The notes below the pieces were generated by a model. The model had not been told where the DNA came from. It ran no database searches and was given only the letters and a program-made list of their open reading frames with translations. Of a stretch of 64,000 nt of DNA, positions 1-8,924 are shown piece after piece (positions within the stretch are counted from its first letter, which is position 1; each line of letters begins with the position of its first letter). The translations under genes and the position numbers were made by a program. Source of the stretch: Weissella cibaria KACC 11862 (GTDB lineage: Bacteria; Bacillota; Bacilli; Lactobacillales; Lactobacillaceae); the NCBI RefSeq assembly GCF_000193635.1, contig NZ_AEKT01000049.1, positions 1 to 64,000 on the forward strand. Direction: 5' to 3'.

Positions 1-25
1 TGCATTCAAGCACACGAAATGCAGT

Positions 26-1024
26 CTACTGTAATTGCCGCTTTAAAACGAACTCATACGCTCGTTCAAACGATTTACCATTTAAAATCATCGATGCTAT
101 AGTAACCATCACAGCTTTCATTTTTAACTTTGAACTCACTTTGGCAAAAGGTAGCCTCTTCAAAATTTCAAATCTGAATAATTTTTTATGCACACTACTG
201 GCATACTTAGTAGCCCATATCAAGTGGCCGATGTTTTCCACAAATCGCATATCCGATATTTTCTCTTTATGACCCTTCTGCACCAAAATTGATGTTTCAA
301 TATTATGTAGTAGATTGTTAACGTTAACCATATCTTCCAAAGACATACTGTGTACTGCACTATCTTCATGCATGATGTAGTCATAATGTGTCTCATCGTG
401 AATGCGTGCTTTCAAATGGGTCGTTTCGCTAATTAGTTGAAACAGCGCACTCAAATCTTCATTTACTCTATATTTTTCAGGGAACGATACATTTTGCCAC
501 AATTCTAGTTTACTAATGTAAGCAACCGGATACCCTTTAATTGTTCCGTCACAAAGATAGCTCAATAATTCTTCTTGTCCAACTACCGTGTCTTTCACTG
601 CACTCCCATAATTAAGTTGAAACTTATCTGGTAATGGTGCATTTTTCATTTCATCTACTAATGTAATCTTGAAAAAGTCAATATCGGTATCTTTACTTTC
701 TATCGCTTCCACGTATGAAGAAATCAATTTTTCATCAAAATAATCGTCCCCATCTAAAAAAATAATATATTTCCCCTTAGCCTGTATTAGGCCGTAGTTC
801 CTCGCTCCGGATACACCGCCATTAGCAATACTATAAATTTCAAATCTCTTGTCCGCCTTCACCAAAGGGTGTTCCCGCAACAACATCTCTGTTCCATCTA
901 TGGAACCATCGTCTATTAATATAAACTGTGCAGAATGATAATTCTGTTTATTCAAATTAACAGCCAATTCATCAACATACTTGGCGGAATTATACAGAGG
1001 AACAATAACAGAAACTTTAACCAT
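26..1024 (-). CDS. Family 2 glycosyltransferase
   Basis: A 332-residue GT-A glycosyltransferase that probably adds one sugar to a lipid-linked polysaccharide repeat unit on the cytoplasmic face of the membrane. The N-terminus has the family start VSVIVPLYN, then the nucleotide-binding DDGS near residue 38 and the metal-binding DGDD near residue 91. The C-terminal half is variable and presumably recognises the acceptor. The ATG at 1022-1024 has AGGAGG about 14 bases upstream, inside the end of the preceding gene. It is the last complete gene of the AT-rich cluster in this window; the operon probably continues left. The sugar donor cannot be told from sequence. Confidence 0.88.
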   Translation of the reverse strand: MVKVSVIVPLYNSAKYVDELAVNLNKQNYHSAQFILIDDGSIDGTEMLLREHPLVKADKRFEIYSIANGGVSGARNYGLIQAKGKYIIFLDGDDYFDEKLISSYVEAIESKDTDIDFFKITLVDEMKNAPLPDKFQLNYGSAVKDTVVGQEELLSYLCDGTIKGYPVAYISKLELWQNVSFPEKYRVNEDLSALFQLISETTHLKARIHDETHYDYIMHEDSAVHSMSLEDMVNVNNLLHNIETSILVQKGHKEKISDMRFVENIGHLIWATKYASSVHKKLFRFEILKRLPFAKVSSKLKMKAVMVTIASMILNGKSFERAYEFVLKRQLQ

Positions 1025-1026
1025 AA

Positions 1027-2013
1027 TTACACCCCTGACCTCCTAAGTTTTAAAGTCTGATAAACTGAATAAGATCGACTCAAAAAACAAATTTTGTTCT
1101 TAATCAGCCACGATAATATCCTATACCTGAATGTATCTTGTTCAAGATTTAATTGTTGTATCTGATTTAACACTCGTCGCCGTCTGATTTCGGTTTGCCG
1201 CTTGTCCTTAAGCCATGATGTCTGATCAAATGACGTCATGAATCGGGTTAATAAATATCTGTTTTTAACTTCTTGACTAAATTTTGTGTTCGAATTTTTA
1301 ATCAGCATTATCGAATCAAAAAAATCATCATAATTTTGAATCGATTGCGTTTTAGAAATTGAACCTCGTCTACTTCGATAATGAATTACTGGTAAATCAA
1401 TTAACCCACACTCACGAGCATTATCGAATAGCAAAAACGTTGTAGCGCAATCCTCATAGTTTTTACCAACCGGAAATAAAATTTCATGATTTATATATAT
1501 TTCCCTTTTAACAATGTGACTCCACGAATAATTTTCAACAGAACTTTTTGGATTACAAAGTAACTCAAATAAGTCGTCTCCCGTCAGTTTTTTCCAGTCA
1601 GTTGTCTCGATACTTTTAACTTCTGACTTTCTATATGTTGTACTAAATGTATCAAACGAAAACTGTACAATATCTAGATCATACTGTTGCAATAAGGAAA
1701 TCATGTCCCCAATTATATTAGTATTTATTAAATCATCGGGGTCCAAAAACCAAACGTATTTACCTTGTGCTACTTCTAAACCTGCATTTCTAGCTGCACT
1801 AAGCCCTGCATTATCGGTATGCAAAACCACCGCTTTTTCAGAACCCAATTTTTCTTGATATCCATCTAAAATTAATCCTGAATTATCACTAGAACCGTCA
1901 TCCACAAAGTAAAACCTAAACTGCCTGCTTTTGATATTACTCATATTCTCCAGAAATGCCGGTAAATATTCTTGAACGTTATACACTGGTACAACTACTG
2001 ATATTAATTCCAT
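1027..2013 (-). CDS. Family 2 glycosyltransferase
   Basis: A 328-residue glycosyltransferase with VVVPVYN at the N-terminus, VDDGS near residue 38 and a LDPDD metal site near residue 90. I place the start at the ATG at 2011-2013 because GGAG lies 8 bases before it; a GTG three codons upstream (2022) is only 4-5 bases from that site. The stop is 2 bases before the next gene, which indicates one transcript. It likely transfers a hexose or related sugar in assembly of the cell-surface polysaccharide made by this cluster; specificity is unknown. Confidence 0.87.
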   Translation of the reverse strand: MELISVVVPVYNVQEYLPAFLENMSNIKSRQFRFYFVDDGSSDNSGLILDGYQEKLGSEKAVVLHTDNAGLSAARNAGLEVAQGKYVWFLDPDDLINTNIIGDMISLLQQYDLDIVQFSFDTFSTTYRKSEVKSIETTDWKKLTGDDLFELLCNPKSSVENYSWSHIVKREIYINHEILFPVGKNYEDCATTFLLFDNARECGLIDLPVIHYRSRRGSISKTQSIQNYDDFFDSIMLIKNSNTKFSQEVKNRYLLTRFMTSFDQTSWLKDKRQTEIRRRRVLNQIQQLNLEQDTFRYRILSWLIKNKICFLSRSYSVYQTLKLRRSGV

Positions 2014-2040
2014 CTTTCTCACTCCATATCTAATCGTTCA

Positions 2041-2874
2041 TCACACACTCGTCTTTCTTAAAAAAGTCGAATAGATATTACTACGTAAAGAATTTGGCAT
2101 CATTATGACCGTCGAATGTATAAACGCCATGCTTATAAAGTGCCAAAAATTGATGCGTTTATTCTTTAAGGCATCTACCCTAAACTTCAAGTAACACAGC
2201 AAATATTTGAACCCGCCCCGCCGTTTAAACATTTTTGATGAAATTCTAGCTTTCACTAATGGCTCGCTTATATTTCTACATTGCCAGTCAGTATGTAGAA
2301 TTCGAAGCCATAAATCGTAATCTTCAAAAAGTAGCATATCTCGATATCCACCCGTCTCTTCAAGGACCTCCGTTCGGATCATAACGGTCATATGATTCAT
2401 TGGTGACTTATACTTTGCATATTTAAAAATTTCACGATGTTCTATTGGCACCACGCGAAAATCTAGCCTTGCATCATCTTCGAACTCTTGAATATACGAT
2501 CCCACCATGCCAATTGAACTATCGCTTTCAAGAACTTCTAATTGCTTTTCAAATCGTTCTGCTTCATTTAAATCATCAGAATCTACTCGCGCTACATATG
2601 GATATTTTATATATTTTTGTCCCTCAGATAGTGCACTACCTAATCCACAATTTCTAGCAATACTGATTGTCTCAATGACTCCTGGATACTTCTTTTGAAA
2701 AGTGTTAATAACATTTTTTAGAATCTTGTTAATTGGCCCATCTTCAACGATAATGCATTGCTTAGGTAAGATTGTATTATCAAAAACCGTTTTTAATGCT
2801 TCTCGTAATTCCTCCGGATCATTTTTGTCATATATTGCCATCAAAACACTAAATTCCTTGAAATTTTCGTTCAA
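2041..2874 (-). CDS. Family 2 glycosyltransferase (TTG start)
   Basis: A 277-residue glycosyltransferase of the shorter EpsE-like type: SVLMAIYDKNDPEEL at the N-terminus, VEDGP in place of DDGS, and VARVDSDDLN as the metal site. The middle region with MNHMTVMIR and LFEDYDLWLRI is typical of rhamnosyl- or galactosyl-type family 2 enzymes. It starts at TTG (2872-2874), 8 bases after AGGGGG; the first ATG is inside the catalytic fold and would remove a conserved strand. It sits 23 bases after the upstream glycosyltransferase in the same operon. Confidence 0.85.
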   Translation of the reverse strand: MNENFKEFSVLMAIYDKNDPEELREALKTVFDNTILPKQCIIVEDGPINKILKNVINTFQKKYPGVIETISIARNCGLGSALSEGQKYIKYPYVARVDSDDLNEAERFEKQLEVLESDSSIGMVGSYIQEFEDDARLDFRVVPIEHREIFKYAKYKSPMNHMTVMIRTEVLEETGGYRDMLLFEDYDLWLRILHTDWQCRNISEPLVKARISSKMFKRRGGFKYLLCYLKFRVDALKNKRINFWHFISMAFIHSTVIMMPNSLRSNIYSTFLRKTSV

Positions 2875-2897
2875 ATCTCCATCCCCCTCTTTTTAAT

Positions 2898-3893
2898 TTA
2901 AATATCAATAAAATCTACAGGCTGACTTTTCCTTATTTTTTTTAAATTAACTCGTATGTTTCTGATAGACCTATACAGCCACAGTTGATTAAATTTCATC
3001 ACTACGGCTACTAATAAAAGCCGTTTTGGTAAGGAACGAAGCTGTTTAATCGTATAAGTATTCAAGCTTTGAGATATTTTATAATAGTCTTCATTTCTTT
3101 GTTGTCTTATACAATCAAGTGCATCATTTATTGTGCTTCTAAGTTGCAATTCCCGTCGATAAACGACTGGCAACGTATTTAATTCCGCAATATTCAACAC
3201 TTCAGTAACATAATTTTGATGATTGTTTAGGATACTATATGGAAATTTCTTAGTTACACTATTTTCGTGTTGACGGTATCGATATATTGAAACTGGTACT
3301 CTTGCCAGACTAGAAGCATATGTTACAAACCGCATAACAAATAACGCATCTTCTCCTTTGTATATATCAGTGTTAAACCTAATATTTTTTTTGTTTATAA
3401 TTTTCATGTTATATAGCTTAGCAATTGGGCCTGAATCACCTAACTTCACACTATTTTTCTGTCCTTTAAATCCAGATAGTCCTAGAATGATGTCTTTTTT
3501 TTGCTCCTCACTTAATTGGGCGACTATATTTTCACGTCCATGCAAGGCAGACAAATCAATCAAGTCAATTTTTTTCTCAATCATTTCGAAAACTTCATCG
3601 GGGAGTTTAGATAAATTAATTAGGTCATCAGCATCCATGAACATCACATACTCAGTTTCCGTATTAACTAAGCCTATATTTCTAGCGTTAGAAACACCCC
3701 CATGATTTCCTTCCAAAACCTTCAAACGCATGCATTTTTCGTATTGTTTCGCACGCTCTACCGTGTCATCCGTTGATCCGTCATCAACGATTAACACTTT
3801 CATTTCCGGATAATCTAAAAAGCACTCAATGCACTCCTTTATATATTTAGCAGCGTTGTATGCCGGAATAATGACAGTCAAATTTTGAAACAT
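2898..3893 (-). CDS. Family 2 glycosyltransferase
   Basis: A 331-residue glycosyltransferase with LTVIIPAYNAAKYI at the start, VDDGSTDDT near residue 36 and MDADD near residue 90. It resembles the gene at 5046-6035 in length and layout (VSNARNIGL versus VSAARNIGL, both with MFMDADD), so the two may be old paralogues with different acceptors. It begins 6 bases after the Stealth gene, so the two are co-transcribed. No signal peptide or membrane segment is apparent. Confidence 0.87.
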   Translation of the reverse strand: MFQNLTVIIPAYNAAKYIKECIECFLDYPEMKVLIVDDGSTDDTVERAKQYEKCMRLKVLEGNHGGVSNARNIGLVNTETEYVMFMDADDLINLSKLPDEVFEMIEKKIDLIDLSALHGRENIVAQLSEEQKKDIILGLSGFKGQKNSVKLGDSGPIAKLYNMKIINKKNIRFNTDIYKGEDALFVMRFVTYASSLARVPVSIYRYRQHENSVTKKFPYSILNNHQNYVTEVLNIAELNTLPVVYRRELQLRSTINDALDCIRQQRNEDYYKISQSLNTYTIKQLRSLPKRLLLVAVVMKFNQLWLYRSIRNIRVNLKKIRKSQPVDFIDI

Positions 3894-3899
3894 ATTTTC

Positions 3900-4901
3900 T
3901 TATCCCTCACATTCATTGAATTTTTCAAAAAAAAGGCGGTCCATACTTTTTTTTGCCAATTCAAAGTCCTTTTTTCTCATCGGCTGGTCACTCAGCAAAA
4001 CAATTTTTTTATTCTTAGAAAACGCCTTTCGAATTTCAGGTTGTTCTTCTCCGGGTTTTACTACTGCTGTGCAGCCTAATTTACAGATGTTACTTGGCAT
4101 AAACTCCCCTGTAGCTAATCGATAATATCTCACTAACCAATGACTAATATCTAGCGGCGTTCTAAAGCGACGCATTCCTTGTTCGTTTCGTAAATGTGGA
4201 AATTCCTTGTGAACGGTCTTAAATAACGTCTTCGTATATGGCATAGGCAAATGTGGATCTACCCACCCAAGCCACGCTGAATCAGCCATTCCTGTAATTC
4301 TAGCTAGACTAGGCTTTGCACAACTAGTCCCCCAATACTTATAGCCATGATTTTTTAGTGCCGCTGTTTTATCAAAAGTGTCATTTATTAACTTCAAATC
4401 GTTTAACACAATGTGTGAAAAATCATCAAACGGTCGAAATATTTCAAATGCACCACAATCCTTCGGCACACCTTTTTCCGAGAAAAAATCCGTGTACTCT
4501 GTTGGGCTAATCAAAATAGTATCATCATTAAATAGAACAAAATGTTCTGATAAATCATGTATTAAATCAATATTCATTTCAATCGTATTCGAATTAAACG
4601 TTGGTAAATACTCCGTTGGAATGTAATCCTTGTGATCAATGAATATCACCCGATTATCATCAATTTCAAATTTAGGTTTTTGATTATCTGTTATGACGTA
4701 CACTTTGTGAGCCCATGTTGCAAACTTTTTAATGCCTTGAAAAAAGTATTCAAACGTTCCCATATCACGGTAACGCTCATCCCCATTAACTCGACTATCA
4801 ACTGATGTTTCATCTTCGTAAACATTTTTTTTATGCAACCATTCTGGGTCTTGTCCATCAACCCAAGGTACAACAATATCTATATTAAAATTAGGCTTCA
4901 T
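3900..4901 (-). CDS. Stealth-family capsular polysaccharide phosphotransferase
   Basis: The protein has the hallmarks of Stealth proteins, which transfer hexose-1-phosphate to make phosphodiester-linked polysaccharides. CR1 is DIVVPWVDG close to the N-terminus. CR2 follows with RYRDMGTFEYFFQGI, VYVITD and the LFNDDTIL stretch. The CR3 region near FKTVHKEFPHLR contains the conserved His. I choose the ATG at 4899-4901 (333 residues), 9 bases after GAGAGG; an ATG two codons upstream and a longer frame to 4967 are less well placed. It is the first gene after an internal terminator (4992-5031), so it needs read-through or its own promoter. It implies phosphate in the polymer backbone. Confidence 0.85.
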   Translation of the reverse strand: MKPNFNIDIVVPWVDGQDPEWLHKKNVYEDETSVDSRVNGDERYRDMGTFEYFFQGIKKFATWAHKVYVITDNQKPKFEIDDNRVIFIDHKDYIPTEYLPTFNSNTIEMNIDLIHDLSEHFVLFNDDTILISPTEYTDFFSEKGVPKDCGAFEIFRPFDDFSHIVLNDLKLINDTFDKTAALKNHGYKYWGTSCAKPSLARITGMADSAWLGWVDPHLPMPYTKTLFKTVHKEFPHLRNEQGMRRFRTPLDISHWLVRYYRLATGEFMPSNICKLGCTAVVKPGEEQPEIRKAFSKNKKIVLLSDQPMRKKDFELAKKSMDRLFFEKFNECEG

Positions 4902-4991
4902 ATTCATTTCCCTCTCGAACCATTCAGTCACATTCAATGATAATTTAGAAATACTGCTAATCTTCATAACAACGTTGATTAATCTGTGAAT

Positions 4992-5031
4992 AAAAAAGGC
5001 ATTTTGAACGCGTTGTTCAAAATGCCTTTTT
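4992..5031 (-). terminator. Intrinsic terminator inside the polysaccharide cluster
   Basis: AAAAAGGCATTTTGAAC pairs with GTTCAAAATGCCTTTTT around a 5-base loop, giving a 17-bp stem with a T-run on either strand. It lies just after the stop of the glycosyltransferase at 5046 and before the Stealth gene, so it could attenuate the distal half of the cluster. Confidence 0.8.
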
Positions 5032-5045
5032 CCACTATATATACT

Positions 5046-6035
5046 TCATAAGACTTCAAACGCCTCAACTGCATAACTTCCAGAGTTCAACTCTTTTTCC
5101 CGTTTATACTTTTCAAAAAATACAGCCGCCGGATACAATCGCATTAATAAGCAGACATAAATCACCCGATGCTTATTACGTATATTTCGCCAATTAACCA
5201 TGTATCTACTTACAACAATCTTTCGGTAATGACTCATGATTTCCCTTAAACTATCTGCCGGATTTTGGTTGCTTAATGTCAAACAATATATATCTCTCAA
5301 CATCCAATTCAATTGCAGTGAATTATGCTGTTCTGAAGAAAGCTGATTAGAGAAAAATTCGGCAAACCATGTACTTGTTACGATATAATTTTTTGAAACA
5401 TTATACGATACTGATTTTGTTATCGAGTTTGTATTATTACGATATTTATATAATCCAGCTTGTACAAATTTCACACTATCAATAGATTGTACAACTTCTA
5501 AGTTGAAGATAGCATCCTCAGCTTTTTTAACGCTCTCATTAAAGGTAATATGCCCCATCCGCAACATATCAACCCGATATAATTTTGAAAATACAGCTGT
5601 TATGAATCCCGGGTATTGCTTATATCCAGCTAAACTGAGATATATCTCATCTTTTGGTATTTCATCTCCGAAAAACTCTTCGTTCTGAATTTCATTTCCA
5701 AAAACAACCAAATCAAAATCTTTATTAACCACACCGTTTATCAAACGACTTTGATGTAGCACCAAACTATCATCCGCGTCCATAAACATTACATACTTAG
5801 ATCGAACACGTTCTAGCCCAATGTTTCTAGCCGCTGAAACCCCAAAATTTCCATCTGTTTTAATGTACACAAGCTTTTTGTTAGAAAGACTATCAATAAT
5901 CTCTTCCGTTTGATCCGTTGATCCATCATCAACTATGATTAACTCGTCATACTCCAATCTCGCTAACGAATTAATACACGTCTCAATATACTCCCCACAA
6001 TTATAGGTGGGAATTACAATACTTAAACCGCTCAT
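5046..6035 (-). CDS. Family 2 glycosyltransferase
   Basis: A 329-residue GT-A glycosyltransferase with LSIVIPTYNCGEYI, IVDDGSTDQT and the MFMDADDS metal site. Its start codon overlaps the stop of the pyruvyl transferase gene (ATGA, 6032-6035), so translation is coupled. A strong terminator follows its stop. It likely adds a residue to the lipid-linked repeat unit. It is similar to the gene at 2898-3893. Confidence 0.87.
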   Translation of the reverse strand: MSGLSIVIPTYNCGEYIETCINSLARLEYDELIIVDDGSTDQTEEIIDSLSNKKLVYIKTDGNFGVSAARNIGLERVRSKYVMFMDADDSLVLHQSRLINGVVNKDFDLVVFGNEIQNEEFFGDEIPKDEIYLSLAGYKQYPGFITAVFSKLYRVDMLRMGHITFNESVKKAEDAIFNLEVVQSIDSVKFVQAGLYKYRNNTNSITKSVSYNVSKNYIVTSTWFAEFFSNQLSSEQHNSLQLNWMLRDIYCLTLSNQNPADSLREIMSHYRKIVVSRYMVNWRNIRNKHRVIYVCLLMRLYPAAVFFEKYKREKELNSGSYAVEAFEVL

Positions 6036-7120
6036 TGATTAACTCGCCTTTTCTTCAATTGTCTCTTAACAAGCCACTTATAATCTCTTACATAACTATT
6101 CGTTCGGAGCTTAATTTTATTAATTCCTATCGGTAATTTTGACCACTCAGATACATGTTGATTCGTATATATCTCTGTAAAACCCAACTTTCGCATAGTT
6201 CGCAAAACATGACTCGAATTAGGCACATCACGAATGAACCTTCTATGGGTATGAATCATAACCCTATCTATAGTAAAATCTTTCGGAATTTCAAATTCTG
6301 GGATTGTTGTATGCAACAAATCATCAGGTGTTTCTAAATTGTCAACACCTTCTTTTAATGATTGTTCCAAATTATTCTGAATTTTATCCAGACCATTAAC
6401 TCCCGTCCAACCTTTAATTAACACTAGAATTTCTTCATAAGTTTTATCAAAGATGCCTTGTGCATCTTGTAATTCATATTCCTTACCAACGCCTGAATAA
6501 TAATCGTAAAATTTATACGTTCCGACCTCTGGTGAGAGAGTCCCCCAAAAATTTGGAATATTAAACGAATCCGAAATAATCAATCCATGCAAACTTGTCG
6601 AAATGATTGCCTTGTATTTTGTAATATCCAAAATTACTTCTTGCGGGTCTCTGCAAACATCAATAAATTCAAACCTGTCATCCATTTTCCACTTTTTAAA
6701 CTTTGGATTGTCGGTATCTAAGAAATGTGACACGATGCCAATTTTATCCAGCATTTCGTCACTTCGTTTAAAATATTTAGACGCTAGTAATCCTGGGTCC
6801 CCAAGTGGCACGTCCTTTCCTAGGCGCGCTCTTGTTAGTTCCCCTCTTGCAGCCAACACCTGCACATCTTGGCGCTCCAGTTTATTTCCTTCCCGAATAA
6901 ACCCACTTCCCCAAATGTACTTTACATTATTAAATTCTGTATTAATTGGATCCAAAACAGAACCGATGCCCAAAATATTCGCACTTCCATCAGTGACTTG
7001 TATCACTTTACGTTTCAAAACGCCTTCAATTATGGGTTTTGATAACAAGTCACCAAAATTTTTATTCCCGCCTGGCAGCATCCATTCATACACTAATATT
7101 TGATTATTCACAATTTTCAA
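6032..7120 (-). CDS. Polysaccharide pyruvyl transferase
   Basis: A 362-residue protein with the pattern of the polysaccharide pyruvyl transferase family, which puts a pyruvate ketal on a sugar from phosphoenolpyruvate and so adds negative charge. Near the N-terminus it has NFGDLLSKPII. Further on come ILGIGSVL, IWGSGF and, around residue 190, AIISTSLHGLIISDSFNIP, the conserved family motif with SLHG. Its first 17 bases overlap the end of the flippase gene, so the two are coupled. The C-terminal 130 residues are less conserved and may bind the acceptor. Acceptor identity is not visible. Confidence 0.83.
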   Translation of the reverse strand: MKIVNNQILVYEWMLPGGNKNFGDLLSKPIIEGVLKRKVIQVTDGSANILGIGSVLDPINTEFNNVKYIWGSGFIREGNKLERQDVQVLAARGELTRARLGKDVPLGDPGLLASKYFKRSDEMLDKIGIVSHFLDTDNPKFKKWKMDDRFEFIDVCRDPQEVILDITKYKAIISTSLHGLIISDSFNIPNFWGTLSPEVGTYKFYDYYSGVGKEYELQDAQGIFDKTYEEILVLIKGWTGVNGLDKIQNNLEQSLKEGVDNLETPDDLLHTTIPEFEIPKDFTIDRVMIHTHRRFIRDVPNSSHVLRTMRKLGFTEIYTNQHVSEWSKLPIGINKIKLRTNSYVRDYKWLVKRQLKKRRVNQ

Positions 7121-8654
7121 CTCCTTTGTCTCTCAATATAGCTTTGTTCAATAAACCGTTAAGACTCGATGTAATTATTTTTCTTTCATTTTCATCACAA
7201 GAAAAAATCCAATGTATCAAAAGAGTTAGAGTTCCATACAAAATTACATCAATCATCACTTTCAAAATACTATTTCCGCCGAATAGACAATTGAAGCCAA
7301 CCGTCAGCAAAATAGCTATTCCTGGACCCAAAATAACATTCGAGACCTTACGCCAGTATTTGAACATATCGAGTCCAACTACTTTATGGTTATAAATATT
7401 TATAACCACGACATTCACCACTACTGTGCTAATTGAAAAACCAATTCCAGCACCCAATACACCAAATTTTTTTATAAATATAATAGACGCAAATAAATTA
7501 AAAAGGGTTGAAAAACACATAAGGATAATCCTGAATCTATGCAAGTTTTTCGCTTTCTGAATTTCTAATCCTATGTTTTGTGACAACGGTACTAACAAAG
7601 AAGTCATCATTAATACAACTAACCAATATGCCTCTCCATAATCTTTTCCAGCCCAAAACTCTATAAAACTTTGTCCCAACACAACGAACAAACCAAACGC
7701 AGAAACCAGAAGATACAATTGGATTCTCCCAATTTTAATCATCAAATTTGTAAGATCGCCATCAGTTGCATCAAACGAAATCATTTGGTGAACTTTTGAA
7801 ACATAGAGTCTAGATATAGTGAACGTAAGCTGATAGAACAAACCTTTAAGCTGATTTGCTATCGCAAAAACAGCCACACTCATTGGACCTAACATATTTC
7901 CAACCAACAACGTTGAAAAATTATTATTCACTAAGTCAATTATCTGATTAATAAGAATCACACCTGAAAAAGGCAAAATATTTTTGCCCGTTTCAACTAA
8001 GTTTCTGATGTTCGTAAACTTAAATTTCATTTTCAGTCTTGAAACTGCATATATCATATTCCAAAATATAAAAATCAATGTTACCAATAATTGTACAGTC
8101 GCGACGGCAACAATATCGCCACCGCCAATCAATAAAATTATTGAAAAAACGGGCTGTAAAAGAGTTGAAAACAACACTCTAAGTTGCTCGACTAAATATT
8201 TTTCATTAGCAATGATATACGAATCGAATACTGACGAGAGCAGTGTAACGGCAACGTTGACAGACAATATCACCATCAACATTTTTGTGGTTTCTATTTC
8301 AGATTCCGAGAAATTTTTCTGAAAAAGAATCTCTACATTATTGGTAAGTACACCACCTGCAGCAAGGCAAACAACTGATATAAGCAAAAAGAAGCTTAGG
8401 TATGCACTATTAATTCTGCCAACGCCTTCATCTCCATCTCTTCTTTTTGCCTGCCAAAAAAAGCGAACATAGGATGCCGACATCCCTAAAGATAAAAGCG
8501 ACAGCATCCCCACGGCCGAACTTGTCATCTGGTACAAACCATATTGATTACCACCAACAAATTTTAATAAGATAGGAATGTACATAAAGCTGATAAGGTT
8601 CTTTAATAAAATATTTGCATACGCAACCATAGCCCCATAACGTCTTTGACTCAT
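7104..8654 (-). CDS. Wzx-type polysaccharide flippase (MOP superfamily)
   Basis: A 516-residue membrane protein with about 12-14 hydrophobic segments across its length, in line with oligosaccharide flippases of the MATE/MOP fold that move undecaprenyl-linked repeat units outward. The N-terminal YANILLKNLISFMYIPILLK stretch resembles known Wzx proteins. The ATG at 8652-8654 follows GGTGG at 7 bases. It is the first gene of the cluster as transcribed, so its promoter should be within 8655-8810; I see only weak candidates there. No Wzy polymerase or chain-length regulators are in the window. Confidence 0.85.
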   Translation of the reverse strand: MSQRRYGAMVAYANILLKNLISFMYIPILLKFVGGNQYGLYQMTSSAVGMLSLLSLGMSASYVRFFWQAKRRDGDEGVGRINSAYLSFFLLISVVCLAAGGVLTNNVEILFQKNFSESEIETTKMLMVILSVNVAVTLLSSVFDSYIIANEKYLVEQLRVLFSTLLQPVFSIILLIGGGDIVAVATVQLLVTLIFIFWNMIYAVSRLKMKFKFTNIRNLVETGKNILPFSGVILINQIIDLVNNNFSTLLVGNMLGPMSVAVFAIANQLKGLFYQLTFTISRLYVSKVHQMISFDATDGDLTNLMIKIGRIQLYLLVSAFGLFVVLGQSFIEFWAGKDYGEAYWLVVLMMTSLLVPLSQNIGLEIQKAKNLHRFRIILMCFSTLFNLFASIIFIKKFGVLGAGIGFSISTVVVNVVVINIYNHKVVGLDMFKYWRKVSNVILGPGIAILLTVGFNCLFGGNSILKVMIDVILYGTLTLLIHWIFSCDENERKIITSSLNGLLNKAILRDKGVENCE

Positions 8655-8813
8655 TATTCCACCGATTATTTCTCTCTACATTTTTATAATTCATTTTTCA
8701 GAATAGCCCCTATTTTTGAATTTCTAATGAAAAATACTGAAATAAACATCCTGAGAGCAGTACGTAAACAGGTATTTAATTCAAGTTTTATGCATATATA
8801 AGTTTAAGATAAA

Positions 8814-8856
8814 AAAAGACCGCTACTAACTCCATACAGAATTAGTAGCGGTCTTT
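8814..8856 (-). terminator. Terminator after xfp
   Basis: GACCGCTACTAA pairs with TTAGTAGCGGTC, followed on the minus strand by a T-run. It separates phosphoketolase from the polysaccharide cluster. The rest of the 270-base gap holds no ORF with a ribosome-binding site. Confidence 0.82.
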
Positions 8857-8924
8857 AATTACCGCAGCCGATCGAAATCAGCTTTAGTTTTATTTACTTT
8901 TAGAATTAATCGTACGGCAGTAGA

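Noticed and set aside
7039-7395. Plus-strand ORFs across the polysaccharide cluster
   Set aside because: They overlap well-supported glycosyltransferase and flippase genes on the other strand.
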